A DNA stretch of 64,000 nucleotides. Origin: Pseudomonas sp. BGr12 (lineage in GTDB: Bacteria > Pseudomonadota > Gammaproteobacteria > Pseudomonadales > Pseudomonadaceae). Location: contig NZ_JALRNF010000013.1 in NCBI RefSeq assembly GCF_030272895.1, positions 1-64,000 of the forward strand, in the 5' to 3' direction. The notes under the pieces were generated by a model. That model was given only the letters and a program-made list of their open reading frames with translations. It was not told the origin of the DNA and did not search any database. The first letter of the stretch is position 1; every line of letters starts with the position of its first letter. The translations under genes were made by a program, and so were the position numbers. Positions 48,006 through 57,004 of the stretch are shown one piece after another.

Positions 48006-48881
48006 TCAGACGAACAACTGGGCACTCAGGTCGCGACTGGCCGCCAGCATGATCGGCAGGAAGCGTTGCTCAAGCTCGGTACGGCTGACCCGTCCGGCGT
48101 GGGTACTGACATTGAGCGCGGCCAGTACCTGGCCGGAAGCGTCGTACACCGGCACGGCAATCGAACGCAGACCCTGTTCCAGCTCCTGGTCGACCACGCA
48201 CCAGCCCTGCTGGCGAACCTGCTGAAGGCATTCGAGCAAGGCCACAGGATCGTGAATGGTACGGCTGGTCTTGGCCTGCAGGTCGGCATGCTCCAGGTAC
48301 TCGTGCAGCGTCGCATCGTCCAGCGCCGCCAGCAGGATCCGCCCCATGGAGGTGCAATAGGCCGGCAACCGGCCACCCACCGAGAGGTCGACCGAAATCA
48401 GGCGCTGCACCGTGGCCGAGCGGGCGATATACAGAATGTCATCGCCTTCCAGGGTCGCCATGTTGCAGGCCTCGTGGAGCTGGTCGCTCATGCGGTCCAG
48501 GTACGGCTGGGCCGACACCGCCAAGGGTGTCGACGACAGGTAGGCATGCCCCAGGGTCAGGACCTTGGGCAACAGCGAGTAAGTCCGTCCGTCGGTCGTG
48601 GCATAGCCCAGCTTGATCAGGGTGTGCAGGCAACGACGTACGGCAGCGCGGGGAATTTCCGTACGGTGGCTGATCTGCGCGATGGTCAGGTGCCGCTTGC
48701 GTTCCTGAAACGCCTGCACCACTGCCAGGCCACGGGCCAGCGAGGTCATGAAATCCGGGTCTCCGGTGAACGCCTGGATACGCCTGGCCGGTGACGCAAC
48801 GATAGGCGGCGCCAAGGAGGCAAACGAGCTGCGCACCTGATCGCTCAATCCAGATCCTTTGGGCTGTGTTTCTTCTGTCAT
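48006..48881 (-). CDS. pcaR: PcaR, IclR-family regulator of the pca regulon
   Basis: 291 residues: an N-terminal IclR helix-turn-helix ('LTIAQISHRTEIPRAAVRRC') and a GAF-like effector domain ('GRLPAYCTSMGRILLAAL', 'CVVDQELEQGLRSIAVPVYD'). It activates pca genes with beta-ketoadipate and represses its own gene. Two PcaR sites overlap the -35 and -10 of its own promoter, as expected for autoregulation. Confidence 0.95.
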   Translation of the reverse strand: MTEETQPKGSGLSDQVRSSFASLAPPIVASPARRIQAFTGDPDFMTSLARGLAVVQAFQERKRHLTIAQISHRTEIPRAAVRRCLHTLIKLGYATTDGRTYSLLPKVLTLGHAYLSSTPLAVSAQPYLDRMSDQLHEACNMATLEGDDILYIARSATVQRLISVDLSVGGRLPAYCTSMGRILLAALDDATLHEYLEHADLQAKTSRTIHDPVALLECLQQVRQQGWCVVDQELEQGLRSIAVPVYDASGQVLAALNVSTHAGRVSRTELEQRFLPIMLAASRDLSAQLFV

Positions 48882-48907
48882 GGTTCACCTCGGCAACACG
48901 GTCACTG

Positions 48908-48941
48908 GTGCGATTATCGAACCAACGACCGATAATCGCAA
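48908..48941 (-). promoter_or_regulatory. pcaR promoter overlapped by two PcaR operators
   Basis: On the minus strand, -35 TTGCGA (48941-48936), 17-bp spacer, -10 GATAAT (48918-48913). Operator 1 GTGCGATTATCGAAC (48908-48922) covers the -10; operator 2 CGACCGATAATCGCA (48926-48940) covers the -35. This arrangement suits repression by PcaR. Confidence 0.8.
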
Positions 48942-49066
48942 TTGACCGATACCCTCAATTACTTATACCTTTCTACCGCCACCACGTGGCTTCTTGGAGA
49001 GACTGGTCAGGTACCCACCGTAGAAGTCCCAGGCACGGCCTTGCCCACGAAGCGAGGCCGTTTTTA
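48942..49066 (+). ncRNA. Candidate small RNA with own promoter and terminator next to pcaR
   Basis: Plus-strand promoter TTGACC (48942-48947), 16-bp spacer, TATACC (48964-48969), predicting a start near 48975. The transcript would open with hairpin GCCAC-CAC-GTGGC (48978-48990), carry a GGA motif at 48996-48998, and end with a 10-bp stem ACGGCCTTGC / GCGAGGCCGT and T5 (49035-49065). That gives about 90 nt. No plus-strand gene lies upstream that would need this terminator, and no convincing ORF fits. The promoter starts 2 bp beyond a PcaR operator. I do not recognise it as a named RNA. Confidence 0.5.
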
Positions 49067-49216
49067 TTCCCCTTCGTTTCATCCCCTGGCAAAAGTGTGT
49101 GCAGGCAGGCTTCCAGCGACAATGGCGGGTGAATGCCGATCCAACCCGGGCTGTAACAAACGACATCTTTTGTTGTCATTGATCGAGCAATAGCGGCAGA
49201 TACGCTGATACAACTT

Positions 49217-49235
49217 GCTTGCTATACTGAACATT
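49217..49235 (+). promoter_or_regulatory. Extended -10 promoter for the 66-residue protein gene
   Basis: TGCTATACT (TATACT at 49223-49228 with TG one base before) makes an extended -10; the -35 is weak. The predicted leader is about 95 nt. The rest of 49067-49330 shows no gene. Confidence 0.45.
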
Positions 49236-49330
49236 CAAATCCACAGCCCGACAGGCCGTGTGCAAGTTGCGCATCGCGCGCCCGTGCACGCATTAATGCC
49301 CGGGTCCATTTATTACATACAGGTAGTACT

Positions 49331-49531
49331 GTGACGAAAGATGAACTGCGCGCGGAACTTGAGCGCCAGGAACAACGCTACAAGGAAGTTTACGGCGGGG
49401 AAGTCACCACCTACGCCGCGCAACCCGACCCTGAACGCAAGCCGTGGCGCAAACGCGCAAGTATTCGCGACCAGGCCTTCGCCCAGGAGCTGCAAAAAAT
49501 AGAGAAAGAACTGAAGGGCGACGAGGCTTAA
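49331..49531 (+). CDS. Small conserved hypothetical protein, 66 residues
   Basis: GTG start. A very charged, mostly helical protein with two helices: '[20 protein letters not shown]' at the N-terminus and '[20 protein letters not shown]' at the C-terminus, joined by a basic '[11 protein letters not shown]' segment. There is no membrane helix or known domain. Codon use is native. Function unknown; the basic linker between acidic helices could suit nucleic-acid or protein binding, which is speculation. Confidence 0.65.
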   Translation: MTKDELRAELERQEQRYKEVYGGEVTTYAAQPDPERKPWRKRASIRDQAFAQELQKIEKELKGDEA

Positions 49532-49872
49532 CCTGCCTTCGCCCCTCCCCACCGCTTGCCTGTGGCAGGTGGAATGGCGGTTTTTTGCACAGAAAACCGC
49601 GTGCCGATCATTACCGTGTCGGCAGCAGGTCGAAACGGAATCTCACAAATTTCATACAATCGTTTGAATTTTTTCCCACAGACGACGAACGGCCTAAACC
49701 GTTAAATTTTCTCGATTTTTTCCGATTTTAGCCGGCATTTTCCTGATTCTTGCCGGTACATGCCCCTCGCACAAAGCGCTCGAACGCTCAGCACCGGTCA
49801 GCAGCAAGTGCATCGATTAGCAGGGATTTCTGGCATAATCGCGCCCCCTTATGACCGGGTCAGAAAACCTTC
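49532..49872 (+). promoter_or_regulatory. Promoter region of the PiT phosphate transporter gene
   Basis: 341 bp without a gene. T-rich tracts lie at about 49660-49750. An extended -10 (TGGCATAAT, 49831-49839) predicts a start near 49846, 27 bp before the ATG. I see no clear Pho box. Confidence 0.5.
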
Positions 49873-51345
49873 ATGATCGATTTATTCAGCGGACTTGATG
49901 CCTGGGTACTGGTGAGCCTGCTGCTCGCTTTGACCTTCGTACTCGCCTTCGAGTTCATCAATGGCTTTCATGACACCGCAAACGCGGTCGCGACAGTCAT
50001 CTATACCAAAGCCATGCCCCCGCACCTGGCGGTGTTCTTCTCCGGGGTGTTCAACTTCCTTGGCGTGCTGCTCGGCGGTGTCGGGGTGGCCTATGCCATC
50101 GTTCACCTGTTGCCGGTGGAGTTGCTGATCAATGTGAACACCGGTCATGGACTGGCCATGGTTTTCTCCTTGCTGGCCGCCGCCATCGCCTGGAACCTGG
50201 GCACCTGGTACTTCGGTATCCCGGCCTCCAGCTCCCACACCCTGATCGGCTCGATCCTCGGGGTTGGCCTGGCCAACGCCCTGATCAGCGACATCCCACT
50301 GGGTGAAGGGGTCAACTGGCAGAAGGCGATCGACATCGGCATGTCCCTGGTGCTGTCGCCCATGGCCGGCTTTGCCGTGGCTGCGCTGGTGCTGATCGGC
50401 CTGAAATGGTGGCGCCCGCTGTCGAAGATGCACAAGACGCCAGAACAGCGCCGCAAACTCGACGACAAAAAGCACCCACCGTTCTGGAACCGCCTGGTGC
50501 TGGTGATGTCGGCCATGGGCGTGAGTTTCGTGCACGGCTCCAACGACGGCCAGAAGGGTATCGGCCTGATCATGCTGGTGCTGATCGGTATCGTACCGTC
50601 CCAGTTCGTCCTCGACCTGAACAGCACCACCTACCAGATCGAGCGGACCCGCGACGCCACCCTGCACCTGAGCCAGTTCTACCAGCGCAACGAGGCGACC
50701 CTGGGTGAGTTCCTGGCCCTTGGCAAAGCCAAGGACACCGACCTGCCCGAGCAGTTCAGCTGCAACCCGCAGCAGACCGAGCCGACCATCGCGGCCCTGC
50801 TCGACTCGCTCCAGGGTGTGGCCGACTACCGTTCGCTGACCCCGGAAAAACGCGTTGAAGTGCGTCGCTACCTGCTCTGCCTGGACGACACCGCGAAGAA
50901 GGTCGGCAAGCTGCCGGGCCTGGAGAAGCGCGAGAAGGCTGACCTGGAGAAGCTGCGCAAGGACCTGACCGCCACCACCGAGTACGCGCCGTTCTGGGTG
51001 ATCCTGGCCGTCGCCCTGGCCCTGGGCCTGGGTACCATGGTCGGCTGGAAGCGTGTGGTACTGACCATCGGCGAGAAGATCGGCAAGCAGGGCATGACCT
51101 ACGCCCAGGGCATGTCGGCGCAGATCACCGCAGCCTGCGCCATCGGCATGGCCAACATCTTCAGCCTGCCGGTATCGACCACCCACGTATTGTCGTCGGG
51201 TGTGGCCGGTACCATGGTGGCGAACAAGAGCGGCCTGCAAGGCGGCACCGTCAAGACCATCCTGCTGGCCTGGGTCCTGACCCTGCCGGCAACCGTGGGC
51301 CTGTCGGCAACCTTGTTCTGGCTGGCGACCAAGTTCGTCGGCTGA
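49873..51345 (+). CDS. pit: PiT-family inorganic phosphate transporter
   Basis: 490 residues. The N-terminal repeat has 'FEFINGFHDTANAVATVIYT', the PiT signature, and the C-terminal repeat has 'QITAACAIGMANIFSLPVST'; 'SSSHTLIGSILG' also matches. A hydrophilic insertion at about 260-370 ('LHLSQFYQRNEATLGEFL' onward) separates the halves, as in PitA-like proteins. It is a low-affinity metal-phosphate/H+ symporter in the inner membrane. Confidence 0.93.
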   Translation: MIDLFSGLDAWVLVSLLLALTFVLAFEFINGFHDTANAVATVIYTKAMPPHLAVFFSGVFNFLGVLLGGVGVAYAIVHLLPVELLINVNTGHGLAMVFSLLAAAIAWNLGTWYFGIPASSSHTLIGSILGVGLANALISDIPLGEGVNWQKAIDIGMSLVLSPMAGFAVAALVLIGLKWWRPLSKMHKTPEQRRKLDDKKHPPFWNRLVLVMSAMGVSFVHGSNDGQKGIGLIMLVLIGIVPSQFVLDLNSTTYQIERTRDATLHLSQFYQRNEATLGEFLALGKAKDTDLPEQFSCNPQQTEPTIAALLDSLQGVADYRSLTPEKRVEVRRYLLCLDDTAKKVGKLPGLEKREKADLEKLRKDLTATTEYAPFWVILAVALALGLGTMVGWKRVVLTIGEKIGKQGMTYAQGMSAQITAACAIGMANIFSLPVSTTHVLSSGVAGTMVANKSGLQGGTVKTILLAWVLTLPATVGLSATLFWLATKFVG

Positions 51346-51360
51346 AACACGCCCCCATGA

Positions 51361-51389
51361 AAAAGGCGCCTACGGGCGCCTTTTTTTTT
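51361..51389 (+). terminator. Intrinsic terminator of the PiT gene
   Basis: Stem GGCGCC / GGCGCC with loop TACG, preceded by five A and followed by nine T. It starts about 15 bp after the stop and may work in both directions. Confidence 0.9.
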
Positions 51390-51460
51390 GTGGGAGCGGG
51401 CTTGCCCCGCGATTGCGGTCTGTTTGCAACATCGCATCGCGGGGCAAGCCCGCTCCTACA
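51389..51460. repeat. Paired REP element (REPIN)
   Basis: Arms 51389-51416 and 51434-51460, inverted, with one T/C difference near the outer end. It lies between the PiT terminator and the convergent HerA-like gene. Confidence 0.92.
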
Positions 51461-51462
51461 GG

Positions 51463-52941
51463 TTACCGACGCTTGCTGCCACCGAGCAGCGACCCCATCA
51501 GGCCTCGCACCAATTGGCGACCGAACTGGTTGGCCGCCTGGCGCACCGCCGACTTGATCGCTTGCCCCGCGGCACTCTGGAGAAATTCTCCAGCCTTGTC
51601 GGCCAGGCTTTCCTCGGCGGCTGCAGGCGCCTGCTCCGGCGCCTGTGCCCCACCCTTGCGCGCCATGAGCATTTCATAGGCCGACTCGCGGTCCACCGCC
51701 TTGTCATAACGTCCGGCCAGCGGTGAAGCCGCGATCAATGCCGCACGCTCGGCCTCGCTCAGCGGCCCGATTCTCGACTGGGGCGGTGCAATCAACACAC
51801 GCTGGACCATACCGGGCGTGCCCTTTTCCTGCAGAATTCCCACCAGCGCTTCGCCGATACCCAGTTCGGTCAACACACTCAAGGTGTCGAAATCCGGGTT
51901 CGGACGGAAGCCCTCGGCCACTGCTTTGAGCGACTTCTGTTCCTTGGCGGTGAAGGCGCGCAAGCCGTGCTGAATGCGCAAGCCCAGTTGCGCCAGGACA
52001 TCGTCGGGCAAATCGCCCGGCGACTGGGTGACGAAGTACACCCCCACCCCCTTGGAACGGATCAGGCGCACCACCTGTTCCAGCCGGTCCTGCAGCGCCT
52101 TGGGCGTACCGTTGAACAGCAGGTGCGCTTCATCGAAGAACAACGCCAGCAACGGCTTGTCGGCATCGCCCCGCTCGGGCAGTTGCTCGAACAGTTCGGC
52201 CAGCAGCCAGAGCAGGAAGGTGGCATAGACCTTGGGCGCCTCATGCACCAGGCGGCTGGCATCGAGCAGGTGAATGCGTCCACGGCCATCGGCATCAGGG
52301 CGCAGGATATCTTCCAGCTGCAGGGCCGGCTCGCCGAACAACGCCTCGGCGCCCTGCTGCTCCAGGGTCGCCAGGCGTCGCAACAGGGCCTGGCTGGAGC
52401 CGCTGGTCATCAGCGCACTGTCTTCGCCAAGCAGTTGCGGGTTGTCCTTGAGGTGCGCAAGCAGGGCCTTGAGGTCCTTGATATCGAGCAATAGCAGGCC
52501 TTCACGGTCGGCCACCTTGAACGCGGCATAGAGCGCGGCCTGCTGACTGTCGGTCAGCTCCAGCAGGTTGCCCAGCAACAGTGGGCCCATTTCGCTCAAG
52601 GTGGTGCGCAAGGGATGGCCGGACTGACCGTTCACATCCCACAAGCTGACCGGATACGCCTTGGGCCGGTGTTCAAGCCAGGGCATGCCGGCAATGCGTT
52701 CGGCCACCTTGCCCTGAGGGTTGCCCACCGCGCCCAGGCCACACAGGTCGCCCTTGACGTCGGCGGCGAACACCGCCACGCCGGCATCGCTGAAGGCCTC
52801 GGCCATGTGCTGCAGGGTCACGGTCTTGCCGGTGCCGGTGGCGCCAGCGACCAGGCCATGGCGGTTGGCCAGGCGCATGGCTTGGCCGACCGGCTGACCA
52901 CTGAGGTCCGCACCGAGAATGAACTGCGAAGAATCAGGCAT
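51463..52941 (-). CDS. HerA/YjgR-like P-loop ATPase (DUF853)
   Basis: 492 residues. Walker A 'GLVAGATGTGKTVTLQHMAE' lies near residue 30-50, Walker B 'KPLLALFFDEAHLLF' in the middle, and 'FVTQSPGDLPDDVLAQLG' is a sensor segment; the C-terminus is low-complexity Ala/Glu and basic ('GGSKRR'). These features fit the DUF853/YjgR branch of HerA-FtsK ATPases. The cellular role is not settled. No NurA nuclease or defence partner is adjacent, so a housekeeping role is more likely than defence. Confidence 0.85.
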   Translation of the reverse strand: MPDSSQFILGADLSGQPVGQAMRLANRHGLVAGATGTGKTVTLQHMAEAFSDAGVAVFAADVKGDLCGLGAVGNPQGKVAERIAGMPWLEHRPKAYPVSLWDVNGQSGHPLRTTLSEMGPLLLGNLLELTDSQQAALYAAFKVADREGLLLLDIKDLKALLAHLKDNPQLLGEDSALMTSGSSQALLRRLATLEQQGAEALFGEPALQLEDILRPDADGRGRIHLLDASRLVHEAPKVYATFLLWLLAELFEQLPERGDADKPLLALFFDEAHLLFNGTPKALQDRLEQVVRLIRSKGVGVYFVTQSPGDLPDDVLAQLGLRIQHGLRAFTAKEQKSLKAVAEGFRPNPDFDTLSVLTELGIGEALVGILQEKGTPGMVQRVLIAPPQSRIGPLSEAERAALIAASPLAGRYDKAVDRESAYEMLMARKGGAQAPEQAPAAAEESLADKAGEFLQSAAGQAIKSAVRQAANQFGRQLVRGLMGSLLGGSKRR

Positions 52942-53109
52942 GTTTTTTCACCCTCTGTTTAAGCTTTGGCTCGAATCGGCCGATATCACATTAGCGATAG
53001 ACCACCAGAAAGACAGGAAAAGCCCGACAAGGACAGGGGACCTGCACTGCTTTCAACTGCTCTTTGTGCGAAAGACCCGGATAATAAGACCTTAGCGGAC
53101 CGACACGTT

Positions 53110-54990
53110 ATGAACAAAAGCCTCCGATTCAGCCACAAGATCCTGCTGGCCGCTTCCTTGATCGTCATGATCGCGTTCACCCTTTTCACTTTGTACAACG
53201 ACTTCCTGCAACGCAATGCAATTCGCGAAGACCTGGAAAGTTACCTCGCACAAATGGGTGATACCACTTCGACCAACATCAAGAACCTGTTTGATGGCCG
53301 CATCATGCTGGTCCAGAACGTGGCGCAGAACATTGCCGCATTCCCGGAAAAAGAGCAGATCGGTACCCTGCTGGGCCAACAGTCCCTGGTGTCGAGCTTT
53401 TTGACTATTTACCTGGGGGACGTCGACGGCGGCTTTACCATTCGTCCGCAGACCAAGATGCCTGATGGCTACGACCCGCGAGTACGCCCCTGGTACAAGG
53501 ACGGGATGGCCGCCAACGGGCCGATCCTGACCGAGCCCTATGTGGACGTCAGCACCGGCAAAATGGTGATTTCGGTGGTCACCACTGCCGCGCGCAACAT
53601 CGGCGTAGTGGGCGGCGACCTGGCACTGGACGGCCTGACCGAGATCATCAACTCGCTGAACTTCGGTGGCATGGGCTATGCGTTCCTGGTCAACGACCAG
53701 GGCAAGATCCTGGTCCACCCGGACAAGAACCTGGTGATGAAGTCGCTGTCGGACCTGTTCCCGCAGAACACCCCGCGCCTGAGCAAGGACCTGAGCGAGG
53801 TTGAGCTCAATGGCGAAACCCGCCTGCTGACCTTCGCCCCGGTCAAGGGCCTGCCTTCGGCCAACTGGTACATCGGCCTGTCCGTAGACAAGGACAAGGC
53901 CTACGCAATGCTCAGCACCTTCCGCACCTCGGCTGTGATCGCCACCCTGGTTGCCGTGGTCATCATCATCGCCCTGCTCGGCCTGCTGATCCGCGTCCTG
54001 CTGCAGCCGCTGCACACCATGACCCGGGCCATGGAAGACATCGCCGAAGGCGAAGGCGATCTGACCAAGCGCCTGACTCTGCACAGCCAGGATGAATTCG
54101 GCATTCTCGGCACGGCATTCAACCGTTTCGTCGAACGTATCCACGGCTCGATCCGCGAAGTGTCCTCGGCTACCGAACAGGTCAACGAAGTTGCCCTGCG
54201 GGTGGTCAGCGCCTCCAACTCGTCGATGGTCAACTCCGACGAGCAGGCCAACCGCACCAACAGCGTTGCCGCGGCGATCAACCAGCTCGGTGCCGCTGCC
54301 CAGGAGATCGCCCACAACGCAGCGCAAGCCTCGCAACAGGCGAGCTCGGCACGCCACCTGGCCGAAGAAGGCCAGCAAGTGGTCGATCGCAGCATCCAGG
54401 CGATGAACCGTCTGTCGGACCTGATCTGCACCTCCAGCTCGCACATCGAGACCCTCAACAGCAAGACCGTGAACATCGGCCAGATCCTTGAGGTCATCAC
54501 CAGCATCTCCCAGCAGACCAACCTGCTGGCCCTCAACGCGGCCATCGAGGCAGCGCGGGCCGGTGAGGCTGGTCGTGGTTTTGCCGTGGTCGCCGATGAA
54601 GTACGCAACCTGGCGCACCGTACCCAGGAGTCGGCGCAACAGGTGCAGAACATGATCGAGGAGCTGCAGGTCGGCGCCCGCGAGTCGGTCGACACCATGA
54701 GCCAGAGCCAGCGCCACAGCCAGGACAGCGTGGACATCGCCAACCAGGCCGGCGAGCGCCTGGGCAGCGTGACCTTGCGTATCGGCGAGATCGACGGCAT
54801 GAACCAGTCGGTGGCCACCGCCACCGAAGAGCAGACCGCCGTGGTCGATTCGATCAACATGGACATCAACGAAATCAATATGCTCAACCAGGAAGGGGTC
54901 GAGAACCTGCAGTCGACCCTGCGCGCCTGCGCCGACCTTGAGCAACAGGCCAGCCGCCTGAAACACCTGGTCGGCAGCTTCCGTATCTGA
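53110..54990 (+). CDS. Methyl-accepting chemotaxis protein with dCache sensor (McpG/PctC-like)
   Basis: 626 residues from the ATG at 53110, which begins [20 protein letters not shown]; the frame is open upstream but non-membrane there. TM1 about 10-32, a periplasmic double-Cache domain about 35-270, TM2 about 275-297, HAMP about 298-350 and a cytoplasmic signalling domain with tip '[20 protein letters not shown]'. The ligand motif '[12 protein letters not shown]' marks amine/amino-acid sensing Cache domains. Synteny with P. putida McpG suggests GABA as ligand; this is inference. Confidence 0.88.
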   Translation: MNKSLRFSHKILLAASLIVMIAFTLFTLYNDFLQRNAIREDLESYLAQMGDTTSTNIKNLFDGRIMLVQNVAQNIAAFPEKEQIGTLLGQQSLVSSFLTIYLGDVDGGFTIRPQTKMPDGYDPRVRPWYKDGMAANGPILTEPYVDVSTGKMVISVVTTAARNIGVVGGDLALDGLTEIINSLNFGGMGYAFLVNDQGKILVHPDKNLVMKSLSDLFPQNTPRLSKDLSEVELNGETRLLTFAPVKGLPSANWYIGLSVDKDKAYAMLSTFRTSAVIATLVAVVIIIALLGLLIRVLLQPLHTMTRAMEDIAEGEGDLTKRLTLHSQDEFGILGTAFNRFVERIHGSIREVSSATEQVNEVALRVVSASNSSMVNSDEQANRTNSVAAAINQLGAAAQEIAHNAAQASQQASSARHLAEEGQQVVDRSIQAMNRLSDLICTSSSHIETLNSKTVNIGQILEVITSISQQTNLLALNAAIEAARAGEAGRGFAVVADEVRNLAHRTQESAQQVQNMIEELQVGARESVDTMSQSQRHSQDSVDIANQAGERLGSVTLRIGEIDGMNQSVATATEEQTAVVDSINMDINEINMLNQEGVENLQSTLRACADLEQQASRLKHLVGSFRI

Positions 54991-55140
54991 GCCCCCGGGC
55001 AGCGGCGCCCGCCGCTGCCCCTCCCCTGCATCGCGATCGAACAAACTATCCTTAATAGAGGTCAACCTTAGGGCGCGTCATTCCGTGCACAACTGTGGCG
55101 GCGGACGCACCCTGAAGACGATCTCGGAGGGATGCTGATC

Positions 55141-56253
55141 GTGCACATCGCTGACATCACCATGTTCTACGCCCCGGCCAGTGGCGGTGTGCGTACCTAT
55201 CTTGATGCCAAACATCGCCGCCTGGGACAGACGTCCGGTGTACGCCACAGCCTGTTGATCCCCGGCGCCAGTGCCCGCCACGCCAATGGCATCTACCAGG
55301 TGCCGGCGCCGGCCCTGCCCTTCGGCAACGGCTATCGCTTTCCACTGCGCCTGGCCCCCTGGCGCAACGTGCTGCACGACCTGCAACCGGACCTGATCGA
55401 AGTCGGCGACCCCTACCTGACCGCCTGGGCCGCCCTGGACGCACGGCGCCAACTCGATGTGCCGGTGATCGGTTTCTATCATTCCGACCTGCCGCTTTTG
55501 GTCAGCAACCGCATGGGCAACTGGTTCACGCCCAACGTCGAGGCCTACGTCAGCAAACTGTATGGCAATTTCGACCGTGTCCTTGCCCCAAGCCAGGTCA
55601 TGGCCAACAAGCTGCGCAGGCTGGGCATCGGCAATGTGCATGTGCAACGCCTGGGTGTGGACCTGTCCACCTTCCATCCGCGGCACCGCGACGACACCTT
55701 GCGCCAGCAGTTGCAGCTTGCCGACAGCACGCGCCTGCTGGTGTTTGCCGGTCGCGGCTCGCGGGAAAAGAACCTGCCGGTTTTGCTCGACTGCATGCAG
55801 CGACTGGGCAGGCACTATCACCTGTTGCTGGTCGGTTCGCACATGCCAACCAGCGTCCCGGCCAATGTCACAGTCATCGACCACTTCTGCCCCGCCCATG
55901 AGGTCGCCCGGTTGCTGGCCAGCGCCGACGCCCTGGTGCATGCGGGCGATCAGGAAACCTTCGGCCTGGTCATCCTCGAAGCCATGGCCAGCGCGACTCC
56001 GGTGATTGCCGTCGCCGCCGGCGCGTTCGTAGAGATCATCGACCCGCGTTGCGGCCGCCTGTGCCGGCCCAATGACGGCCAGGCCATGGCCAGTGCCGTG
56101 CGCGAGGTGTTCGACCAGGGCGCAGAGCAACTCGGGCTGCAGGCGCGCCATCACGCCGAACAGCACTACGCCTGGGACACCGTGGTCAACGGCCTGCTTG
56201 CCCATTACCGGGCCGTGCTCGGCCACGGCCTGCCGGTACGTGCCCATGCCTGA
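55141..56253 (+). CDS. Glycosyltransferase family 4 protein
   Basis: 370 residues. I choose the GTG at 55141 because GGAGG (55126-55130) is 10 bp upstream; the ATG at 55132 leaves only 1 bp. GT-B fold: the N-terminal acceptor domain has 'MFYAPASGGVRTYLDAKHRR', and the C-terminal donor domain has 'LLVFAGRGSREKNLPVLLDC' and the E-x7-E motif in 'DQETFGLVILEAMASATPVI'. It transfers a sugar from a nucleotide-sugar to a lipid or glycan acceptor. First gene of a coupled three-gene operon. Confidence 0.87.
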   Translation: MHIADITMFYAPASGGVRTYLDAKHRRLGQTSGVRHSLLIPGASARHANGIYQVPAPALPFGNGYRFPLRLAPWRNVLHDLQPDLIEVGDPYLTAWAALDARRQLDVPVIGFYHSDLPLLVSNRMGNWFTPNVEAYVSKLYGNFDRVLAPSQVMANKLRRLGIGNVHVQRLGVDLSTFHPRHRDDTLRQQLQLADSTRLLVFAGRGSREKNLPVLLDCMQRLGRHYHLLLVGSHMPTSVPANVTVIDHFCPAHEVARLLASADALVHAGDQETFGLVILEAMASATPVIAVAAGAFVEIIDPRCGRLCRPNDGQAMASAVREVFDQGAEQLGLQARHHAEQHYAWDTVVNGLLAHYRAVLGHGLPVRAHA

Positions 56254-57004
56254 CCCGGCCGTTGGGCGCAGCCTGTTGCTGGTGCTGCATGACGTGGCGC
56301 CGCAGACCTGGCCGGATTACCAGCCCTTTGTCGAAGCCGTCGATAGACTGGGCAATATTCCCATGACCTGGCTGGTGGTCCCGGACTTTCACCAGCATGA
56401 TCCGCTGGTGCTGGCCGCAGGCTTTCGGCAGATGCTCGACCGGCGCGTGCAACGCGGTGACGAACTGGCCCTGCATGGCTATTACCATGCCGACGACAGC
56501 CCGCCGCCCCACTCGCCCCGCGACTACTTCATGCGCCGCATCTATACCCACGAAGGCGAGTTCTACAGCCTCGACCGCGCTGTCGCCCTGGAGCGCCTGC
56601 AGGCCGGGATGGATCTGTTCCAGCGCTTCGGCTGGCCGCTGGCCGGCTTCGTCGCCCCGGCCTGGCTGATGAGCGAAGGCACCCGCCAGGCACTTCAATC
56701 CCTGCCCTTGCAGTACACCAGCGATCCCGGGCACCTGTACCGCTTGCCGGATTTCACCCCGATCTGCGCCCCAGGGCTGGTCTGGAGCGCCCGCAGCGCC
56801 TGGCGCCGGGGCTTGTCACGGCTGGCCTGTGACTGCCAGGCCGTGCGCCTCGAACAGGCGCCGGTGATACGCCTGGGCCTGCATCCGGTGGACATGCGTC
56901 ATGGTTTCGCCCGCCGCTACTGGATGCATACCTTGCAGCAGCTGTTGCAGCAGGGCCGCACGCCCCTGACCAAGTCCGCCTGGCTGGCCGGCAGGCAGGC
57001 GTGA
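56246..57004 (+). CDS. DUF2334 polysaccharide deacetylase-like protein
   Basis: 252 residues. 'LLLVLHDVAPQTWPDYQPFV' with the metal-binding Asp, and 'GDELALHGYYHADDSPP' with spaced His residues, are the motif 1 and 2 positions of the polysaccharide deacetylase barrel. There is no signal peptide. Its ATG overlaps the glycosyltransferase stop by 8 bp, and its stop overlaps the next gene. It may remove an acetyl group from the sugar added by the glycosyltransferase. Confidence 0.82.
   Translation: MPDPAVGRSLLLVLHDVAPQTWPDYQPFVEAVDRLGNIPMTWLVVPDFHQHDPLVLAAGFRQMLDRRVQRGDELALHGYYHADDSPPPHSPRDYFMRRIYTHEGEFYSLDRAVALERLQAGMDLFQRFGWPLAGFVAPAWLMSEGTRQALQSLPLQYTSDPGHLYRLPDFTPICAPGLVWSARSAWRRGLSRLACDCQAVRLEQAPVIRLGLHPVDMRHGFARRYWMHTLQQLLQQGRTPLTKSAWLAGRQA

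Noticed and set aside
48942..49193. Open frame of 83 codons on the plus strand downstream of pcaR
   Set aside because: It would need a TTG start inside a promoter, runs through the intrinsic terminator, and has no coding-like composition.
51463..52941. HerA-like ATPase considered as an anti-phage defence gene
   Set aside because: No nuclease or other defence partner is adjacent, the neighbours are housekeeping genes, and the sequence resembles the widespread YjgR branch.
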